A stretch of DNA of 64,000 bases from Pochonia chlamydosporia 170 (Eukaryota > Ascomycota > Sordariomycetes > Hypocreales > Clavicipitaceae). The notes below the pieces were generated by a model. That model was not told where the DNA came from and searched no databases. It saw only the letters and a list, made by a program, of their open reading frames with translations. The position numbers and the translations under genes were made by a program. Shown here piece by piece: positions 57,887-64,000 of this stretch; the first letter of the stretch is position 1; the number at the start of each line of letters is the position of its first letter. The stretch spans positions 1,736,001-1,800,000 of the forward strand of contig NC_035796.1 of assembly GCF_001653235.2 (NCBI RefSeq). The letters are read 5' to 3'.

Positions 57887-58814
57887 ACGATTCTGATATA
57901 CCCCTCCACCTTCACCGCTGCGAGATGCTGAAGCTTGACTTCTATCCATGACGGAGCTTTTTTCTCGCCTCAAAGACTACTCAAAGTTTTGTTTCTGTAT
58001 TCACCCTGTGCGTCGTTTTCTCATGGCAAGGCCAAACATGTGAGGCTAGAGCGGAAGAGGGACGAGGAGGTGGCAACCAGCTCCGAGACGAAGGTACTGT
58101 GAGGGGCTTGACCTTTATGCAATACTTATGCCATCTCAGAGAGGAGTTTGAGCGGATGAAGTGCTCAGCCGCTTGGGGTAAAGGAATAAGGCAACCAACC
58201 AGGGATCGGTCTCCGTTGGCCGCCTGATGATGAGATGAGAATGCGGCGGCTGCAGAACCAACTTTGTACTTACACTATAGCATCGGATTAAGTAGATATA
58301 GAGCAAGTGTAGTAGGACTGTCGCCGTGGCATCAAAACAAGATTATTGAAACTGGTATCCGCAGCTTTTAGATCAAAGCTTCATCAATAAGTTACCAATC
58401 TCCCAGTAATGATTTTGGAGGCGGGTTGGTCCGGGTGCGGCCCCTAAATGCGTGCATGCCCCACTCCTCAGAGTCAAATCAAATTCGATGTCTGGTCAAC
58501 CTCTCGTCAACGCTCCGCCCTTGGCGAGTTCCATTTGCGCCTGACCGCTTCAAATGCGTGGTTCAATGTTAACTTCGGGCATGAGGTGAATCTGTCGATT
58601 CAAACGCTACTTTTTCCTACTGTTTTAATCCCTTTTTTTCTATTATTTCACTAGATTGAGGCAGATCTCTCTTGGTTTGCTTGCACGCTGGCCACCAACC
58701 CCCTCCCCGTTAGTCGCTGCCGGTGTTCAGGTTCTTCTCCGAGAGCAAGCCGCAACAACTCACCGTCTATCGGTCGATCAAATCCAAACTACTTAGGCGA
58801 CAAAGGCTGATAAG
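57887..58814. other. Intergenic promoter region
   Basis: About 0.9 kb between the divergent Hsp70-like gene and the coiled-coil gene. Pyrimidine-rich tracts precede 58815. No gene seen. Confidence 0.55.
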
Positions 58815-60723
58815 ATGTGTTCGAAAACTGATTCCGCTATGAGAGAATCCGAAGGCTGGCAGAGTCAAAACATCAGCGAGGTTGCAAGACTTCGGAACGA
58901 GAACGCAGAGCTACAGAGCAGACTGGATCGTTCCCTCGCGAGTTTAATGAAGCTCCAGGGAGGTGCTGAGCATATCACAGGTGGAGACATTAAGAAGCGA
59001 TTCGAGAAACTCTACAGCGCCATCCAGGATTGGGTCGCGGAAATAGAACTGGACCTTCTGCGACACTCTCGGAACTTCCGAGATGCGTTCCACGAGATAG
59101 TTTTGTCTGAAAATCACCACAAATTGCTCTTGGATCTAGGTATTAGAGAAAGAGACAAGGCTAAATCCGTACATTCAACGTGGGACCGCAACAGCAGAGA
59201 TTTTGCGAAGATCAATTGGCTGGGTCAGCTTGACACAAGCATCAATGTTGTTCTCTCTCGCCTGATCTGGTGTCGCTTATACAGTGATATATTTAAGGTT
59301 AACTACCCTCTTGGACTGCACAATTCTGTTACGAAGGGCTTAGACTATGTGATAGAGGCCATAGAAGGCGACAGTGATGGAAAACCGACCCAAGGTTTGT
59401 GTCTTGTTAACCGAGCTGACATAGTCCCGCAAAGACCCAGGCTTACTGAGAACGCGAACAGAATCCATCCTCCGAGCGAATAAGTGGAGATCCGAAGCAA
59501 TGGTAGCGCTAGTATCAACCAAGATGGTCAAAGCAGACAAGGCGTCACAAATGCAAAACGTTCGGAGAAGGTTGCTGGAGGAACTTTCACAGAAGCCAAT
59601 TTCTCTCGACTCTGAAATCCTTGAGAGACACTTTCCAGCTCTGGAGGCTAGCGTGCTCGTCCCGGCTGCTGAGCTCCAACAATTTATCGCCTGCTCGCCA
59701 ATCGAATACGACATCACAGAATCTGATGACTTTCGGCTCCAGATTAGCACAGAAGAAGGCCGACTTCAAGGCTGTGCTCTCAAGGATATTGTCAAATGGA
59801 GAGACACAGACCCTTCGCAGGCGTTTAGCGGCGTCTTCTGTAGCCTATTCCCCGGCATAGATCAGGTGGGTATGGAAGAAAAAGACTACCTGCCGCTGGT
59901 CAAGCCAATCCTCCTCGTCTTTGACACGGAAGCAAGCCACCAGATTCACGAACTCGCCCAAACCCAGGATTTAAAGCAATCTAAGACCCAGAGGAGTCCA
60001 ACCAGAGGTGATAAAAGCCTGCAGCCAACCTCTCCAGCGATTTCTTCTCGAATTTCAACGACCAAGCATTTGCAAAATCCGCAGCACGCCTCTCAGCCTG
60101 GGAAGCGTGAAGACACACGCTCAGACGCCAGCAGTTCCGGTAGCCGTTGGAACAAGTTTGCCTCCAATTTTAAACCTAATAAGATGTCTGAGGAGAGTCC
60201 GAATCAAAATAGAAGAAGTCAATTTAATCACCACGGATCCGGGGACAAGAGTTCTAAGAAACTCCCGCCTAGAGAGCAAAACGAGAAAGCAAAACGACTC
60301 AGGCGCACCAAAACAGCGCCAGCTACTACCAACCCGACTCATAAGTCGGGTTCAAGCTCCCCGACATCCTTTACAAGCCCTAGCATATCAAGGGAGCCTT
60401 CTGCCCACCCGCAATCACAGAAGATTCCAGCACAGAGCTGCAAAAATGCAGTAGGTGTTGATGTTCCGCCTATAGACACTTCGGTGAGTAGGTCTAGTAT
60501 AGGGCACCGGGCACATTTTACGCGGAGCCATAGCGAAGATGCGTGCGCGGATGATTTAATGGAAGTACAATCGAGATTACAAATGAAAGGCGACAACCGA
60601 GAAGAGTTTATCACAGTGGAACCGGATGGGGCTCCGATCCAACATTTTGGTGTGGCCATGTCAAATGTAGTCAGGACTAGCGGCATGGATCCAAATGTAT
60701 TAGAACAGTTCAGGCTCGAGTAG
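58815..60723 (+). CDS. Uncharacterised coiled-coil protein with disordered tail, 622 residues
   Basis: Two exons, 58815-59394 and 59435-60723, joined across a 40 bp GTTTGT...AAG intron with a GCTGAC branch-like site. This is short for a fungal intron but gives an uninterrupted phase. The N-terminus has a coiled coil (EVARLRNENAELQSRLDRSL), followed by a helical region with Trp-containing stretches (YSAIQDWVAEIELDLLRHSR) and a globular-looking part (about 200-370, including YDITESDDFRLQI and FPGIDQVGMEEKDYLPLVKP). From about residue 380 it is Ser/Pro/Lys-rich and disordered. No catalytic motif or named domain is recognised. It is typical of fungal-specific hypothetical proteins found near variable loci. 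Confidence 0.7.
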
Positions 60724-60994
60724 TGCTTTAATAACTGAATACCTGATGATGCGATAGAAAATGCTACACGGGTTGACTTCTGTTGTAGCGGCCCAAGCGA
60801 GTATATTATTAACTGGCTAGGCGACCATAAATAATTACCTAAAGCTAAGAAGAAAAGGAAAAGGAGAGTAAGAAAGGAGGAGCTCTACAGGCTCTGAGAG
60901 GCTTATAAGCTTACTTCTGCTAATCTCGCTTGTTGCTCGGGATTACTAGTAACAAGGTCAGAGATAAAGACGAGAGTGCAAGCCAAGCCGCTAC

Positions 60995-61091
60995 TCGTGC
61001 CCCGCCCCACCTTTTTAGGCTCTCGGATTCCTCGCACCACCAAAGGTAGTGCTCATCACTAAGGCGGCCACATCAGTAAGGCGGCCACTTA
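60995..61091 (+). repeat. Left terminal inverted repeat of the Fot1-like element
   Basis: It begins CTCGTGCCCCGCCCC and pairs with 62837-62933 at 94 of 97 positions. Confidence 0.92.
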
Positions 61092-62836
61092 TTAATTGTT
61101 AACGCGAATAACCGCGAAAATAGCTGTAAATAGCGTCCAAGCAAGAAAAGGCAAAGTAGAAATCCGTGTCAATAAGGCTATTAATTATATTAATAAGAAT
61201 CCAGGTGCAAAAATTGCAACAGTGGCGCGGGTATTTAACGTATCACGCAGCTGGCTATAATGCTAGATAGAGGGAATTCCACCACAAAAAGGCTACCCTT
61301 CCCCCAATTTAAAGCTTAGCAGGCTAGAGGAAGCTATAGTATATAACTATATTAATTGCCTTAATAATATTAACTTTACAGTTTAACCTAAACTTATTAC
61401 AGATGCTATAAATTATATCCTAAAAGAGAGAGCCCCAGCAAGCTTAACAGACCCCCTGGATGTTATTGGGAAGCTCTAGACTATACGCTTTATCTAACAG
61501 CATTAATATCAAAAGGTCTTACAAAAGAAGCTTAATTCTAATTGCTAGGCATCTAAGGATATCACCTAAGTCTCTTAATATTACGCAAAGCTAAGAGAGA
61601 CCATCATAGAATACAGGATTCTTAATAAAGATATATAGAATATAGATAAAACCAGCTACCAGATAGGAATTAGAAGAGACTAATTTGTGGTTACAAAGAG
61701 GAAAAGGGCCTATCTCTTCTTAATGCCCGAAAATTGGGAAGCTACAACTAGAATTAAAGCCATCTCTACAGGCAGCAAGTTTATCCCTGCGTTTATAATC
61801 CTTTCCAGCTAACAGCATATAGATTAGTAGTATTACGTAAAGAAGCTTAAAGATAATATAAAAATTGCATTATCCTCTTCTAGATACACTAATAACCAGA
61901 TATCTCTTAGTTAGCTGCATTATTTTAATAAGCATGCAAAGGCAATTGGCAAATATTGCCTTTTAATCCTTAACGGTTACAGCTCACATCACACAATTAA
62001 ATTTATTAAATTCTACAACTAACACAATATAATTCCCTTTGCAATGCCCCCTAATCTTACACATATTCTTTAGCCCTTAGATGTGGTGGTATTTTAACCG
62101 TTAAAGCACTATCATGCAAAGGCACTTAACGTAATAGTCCGTGATAGCCTTACTAATATCACAAAGATTAAATTCCTATCTTGCATTTAGTCTGTACAAA
62201 AGCAAGCTTTTAAACGCTCTACTATTATATTTACCTTTTACAAAACCGGAATTTTGCCCTTTAATTCTTAGCTAATTCTTAAGATGCTATCTTAAAGAGC
62301 CCCAATTTAAATGCTCTCTCTAGAGCCCTCTAGGCCTAATTTATTAGACTTTAAGACGCTAATAATACTGCGGCAGATTAATAAGGTTGCTAATAAGGTA
62401 GCATTTATGCTATAATAGGATAAATCTCTTAATTCTAACTTTAGCTATAATGTCTCTTAATTTATCTGTGGCTTCCTAACAGCCGCAATAGAGCTTATCT
62501 AGATAAAGAAGAACCTAGGGAAGACTAAAGCAGCTTAATTACTATCACAATAACGTAGAGCTATAAAGAATAAGATACTTAAGACTAGCAGCATTATTTC
62601 TATATCTAACGCTCGCAAGATAGTTATATAAAAGGAAGAAGATAAGCTCTAGCGCGCAGAACAGCTTATTAAGGCAGCAGAGAAGAAACGCCATAACTTC
62701 GCAAAATAGGTATTTTTTAAAGCCGCAAAAAAGGCACATCTTTAGCGTCACACATCTATATTAGAATTCCTAGTAATTTACGACGAAAGGGGGTTACGTA
62801 GTGTGCAAAGGGGATAATTAAGCTATTCTATCGCAA
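61092..62836 (+). pseudogene. Fot1/pogo DDE transposase remnant
   Basis: There is no open frame, but conceptual reading on the plus strand shows scattered DDE_1 transposase motifs separated by TAG/TAA stops. A first catalytic region reads N-I-D-K-T near 61639, where the family has N-x-D-E-T. Next come VVTKRKRAYLFLMPENWEA and AISTGSKFIPAFI. The second catalytic region reads LILNGYSSHH near 61960-61985, where the family has LxxDGxxSHH. Glu-to-Lys and Asp-to-Asn are what G-to-A RIP mutation produces, and Gln codons have become stops. Terminal basic segments are also decayed. Confidence 0.8.
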
Positions 62837-62933
62837 AAGTGGCCGCCTTACTAATGTGGCCGCCTTAGTGATAAGCACCACCTTTGGTGGTGCGAGGAAT
62901 CCGAGAGCCTAAAAAGGTGGGGCGGGGCACGAG
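62837..62933 (-). repeat. Right terminal inverted repeat of the Fot1-like element
   Basis: Reverse complement of 60995-61091 with three transition differences. It is followed directly by the TA duplication. Confidence 0.92.
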
Positions 62934-62952
62934 TATTAGCTTGGCCTATTAC

Positions 62953-62999
62953 ACATAACGTGGGTGCATAACGAGTCGCACAACATAACGAGTTGCACA
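62953..62999 (+). repeat. Short tandem CATAACG-type repeats
   Basis: Three CATAACG units are spaced 13-17 bp apart, the last two as CATAACGAGTCGCAC and CATAACGAGTTGCAC. They lie at the boundary between TIR element copy 2 and the AT-rich pogo remnant. They may be the subterminal repeat of the next element. Confidence 0.6.
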
Positions 63000-64000
63000 C
63001 TCTATACGCCAAATGGAATTATTATCCTTTAATAATCTATTTCTTACCTAATAATTATAGAAACTTTAGATTAAGAATAATAGATAATCTTAGCTTACTA
63101 GGCTATATAGTAAAACTTAAAACTAAGCATCTAAGAAGCTATAAAGATCTATATAGTTCTCTCTAGTATATTTAGGAATTATATTAAGAGAATAACTATA
63201 TAATATAATATTATGCCTAACTTATAAAAACTTATAAATCTAGAGAAATCTATAATTTTAGAATATATTTTTAACCTAGATTTATAATTATTTTCTTTCT
63301 AGCTTAATAGTATATAAGATATAGCTAATTAACTACTTACTAATTATAATATGCCTTTTATAGAATTATAATAGGCTTTAAACTTTATTAAGCGCTATAA
63401 AGAGCTAACTATATATTTTATATATAGATATAACTATAAGAGAGCCTTATATAAAGATCTAAAAATAATTTAGCTCTAGTTTAATCTTATATATAATATA
63501 GTTATAAAATATAGCATTCTAGAGGAGGATTTCTATAACTTTAATAAGACTAGCTTTATAATAGGTATAATCTTAACTACTATAGGTATTATAAGCTTAG
63601 ATAAATATACTAAGCTAATCTTAGCTTAGCTAGGTAATAGAGAATAGGTTTTAGTAATCTAATCTATTAATTCTTAAGGTAAGGCTATCCTGCTATTTAT
63701 TATTATAGTAGGATAATATTACCTCTTAAACTAGTATAAAGATAGTATACTGCTAAAGAACTAGGTTATTTCTATAACTTATAATAGCTAGACTATAAAT
63801 AAGAAAGGCATTAAATAGATTTAGTACTTTAAAAAATATACTAAGCTAAGAACCTAAGGTATATATTATCTTCTAATTATAAATAGGTATAAAAGCTACT
63901 ACTTAATAGAATTTAAGCTATTTTATAAGAAATATAAAATTATTATGCTTTATATGCTCTCTTATTTATCTTATATCCTTTAGCTACTAGATATTAGCTA
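63000..64000 (+). mobile_element. Second pogo-type transposon, extremely RIP-decayed, truncated by window end
   Basis: The sequence is almost only A and T with TpA-rich stops. A plus-strand conceptual reading from about 63340 still shows a pogo/Fot-type transposase. The region around 63490-63560 reads Y-N-F-N-K-T-S-F (family Y-N-F-D-E-T-G-F), followed by an IGIILTTIG-like block and by the region that normally contains GNREWVTVIQ, now broken by stops. FKLFYKKYKIIMLYMLSYLS, near 63910-63970, corresponds to the segment before the last acidic residue. All changes fit G-to-A/C-to-T. It is a different copy from, and far more degraded than, the 60995-62933 element, and it continues beyond the window. 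Confidence 0.75.

Larger units (their letters stand above)
60995..62933 (+). mobile_element. Fot1/pogo-type DNA transposon (Tc1/mariner superfamily), RIP-decayed
   Basis: A 1,939 bp element bounded by 97 bp terminal inverted repeats (60995-61091 and 62837-62933) with three mismatches, all transitions. TA dinucleotides flank both ends (60993-60994 and 62934-62935), the target duplication of Tc1/mariner elements. The TIRs contain two direct copies of TAAGGCGGCCAC. The size matches Fot1 (about 1.9 kb). The interior is a stop-riddled transposase in the plus sense (separate entry), so the copy is inactive. It is inserted inside TIR element copy 2. Confidence 0.9.
60784..62953 (+). mobile_element. 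TIR element copy 2 (inverted relative to copy 1), split by a Fot1-like insertion
   Basis: The left part (60784-60994) is recognisably similar to the reverse complement of about 53341-53560. The right end (62934-62953, TATTAGCTTGGCCTATTACA) matches the expected terminal continuation TATCAGGCTTAACCCGTTACA with mainly C-to-T changes. Ends TGTAGCGGCCCAAGC and (reverse) TGTAATAGGCCAAGC pair at 11 of 15 positions. Without the 1.94 kb insertion this copy is about 230 bp, an internally deleted form. Confidence 0.55.

Noticed and set aside
1..64000. CRISPR arrays, bacterial operons, rRNA genes
   Set aside because: The genome is eukaryotic with spliced genes; no regularly spaced repeats or rRNA signatures were seen.

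Overview
The window looks like chromosomal DNA of a filamentous ascomycete, most likely a sordariomycete and plausibly Hypocreales. The evidence is gene content (Num1/ApsA-type PH protein, GH72 glucanosyltransferases with X8 domains, Vid30/RanBPM, INO80 subunit Ies4, OPT transporter), short 40-94 bp introns with CTAAC/CTGAC-like branch sites, one to nine exons per gene, and AT-rich transposons whose decay is mostly C-to-T/G-to-A (RIP-like). The species cannot be named from the sequence alone. All splice structures were worked out by eye from frame, donor/acceptor sites and family motifs; none has been checked against transcripts.

Layout. 0.4-1.3 kb: HAD-type haloacid dehalogenase (-). 1.4-8.4 kb: long gene-poor stretch with only weak candidates. 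8.4-17.9 kb: housekeeping block with ApsA/Num1 (+), an OTU deubiquitinase (+), a thiol/TPMT-type methyltransferase (-) and an SDR (+). 18.1-18.6 kb: a small conserved-looking ORF. 21.5-23.3 kb: first GH72/X8 glucanosyltransferase (-). 26.0-33.3 kb: BAHD-like transferase (+), aldo-keto reductase (-), seven-exon oligopeptide transporter (+). 34.1-38.1 kb: metaxin/SAM-type protein (+) and the Vid30/Gid1 orthologue (-). 40.5-41.4 kb: Ies4 (-). 43.9-44.8 kb: crotonase-fold protein (+). 45.5-47.2 kb: second GH72/X8 glucanosyltransferase (-), with the same intron positions as the first.

48.8-64 kb is accessory in character. It holds an ankyrin-like protein (+), a five-intron 509-residue helical protein with a central Gly/Ala-rich hydrophobic segment (-), a decayed coiled-coil/hydrophobic/coiled-coil gene starting 6 bp away on the other strand, a small single-span membrane protein (+), a nine-exon HSPA12-type Hsp70-like ATPase (-) and an uncharacterised coiled-coil protein (+). 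The last three lie between two inverted copies of a TGTA...TACA terminal-inverted-repeat element. The right copy was split by a 1,939 bp Fot1/pogo-type transposon with 97 bp inverted repeats and a TA target duplication. Beyond it lies a second, more decayed pogo-type transposase that runs off the window.

The left 47 kb carries functions shared by most ascomycetes: nuclear positioning, ubiquitin turnover, cell-wall glucan remodelling, mitochondrial outer-membrane assembly, chromatin remodelling and peptide uptake. The right 16 kb has the features of a fast-evolving, transposon-bounded island.
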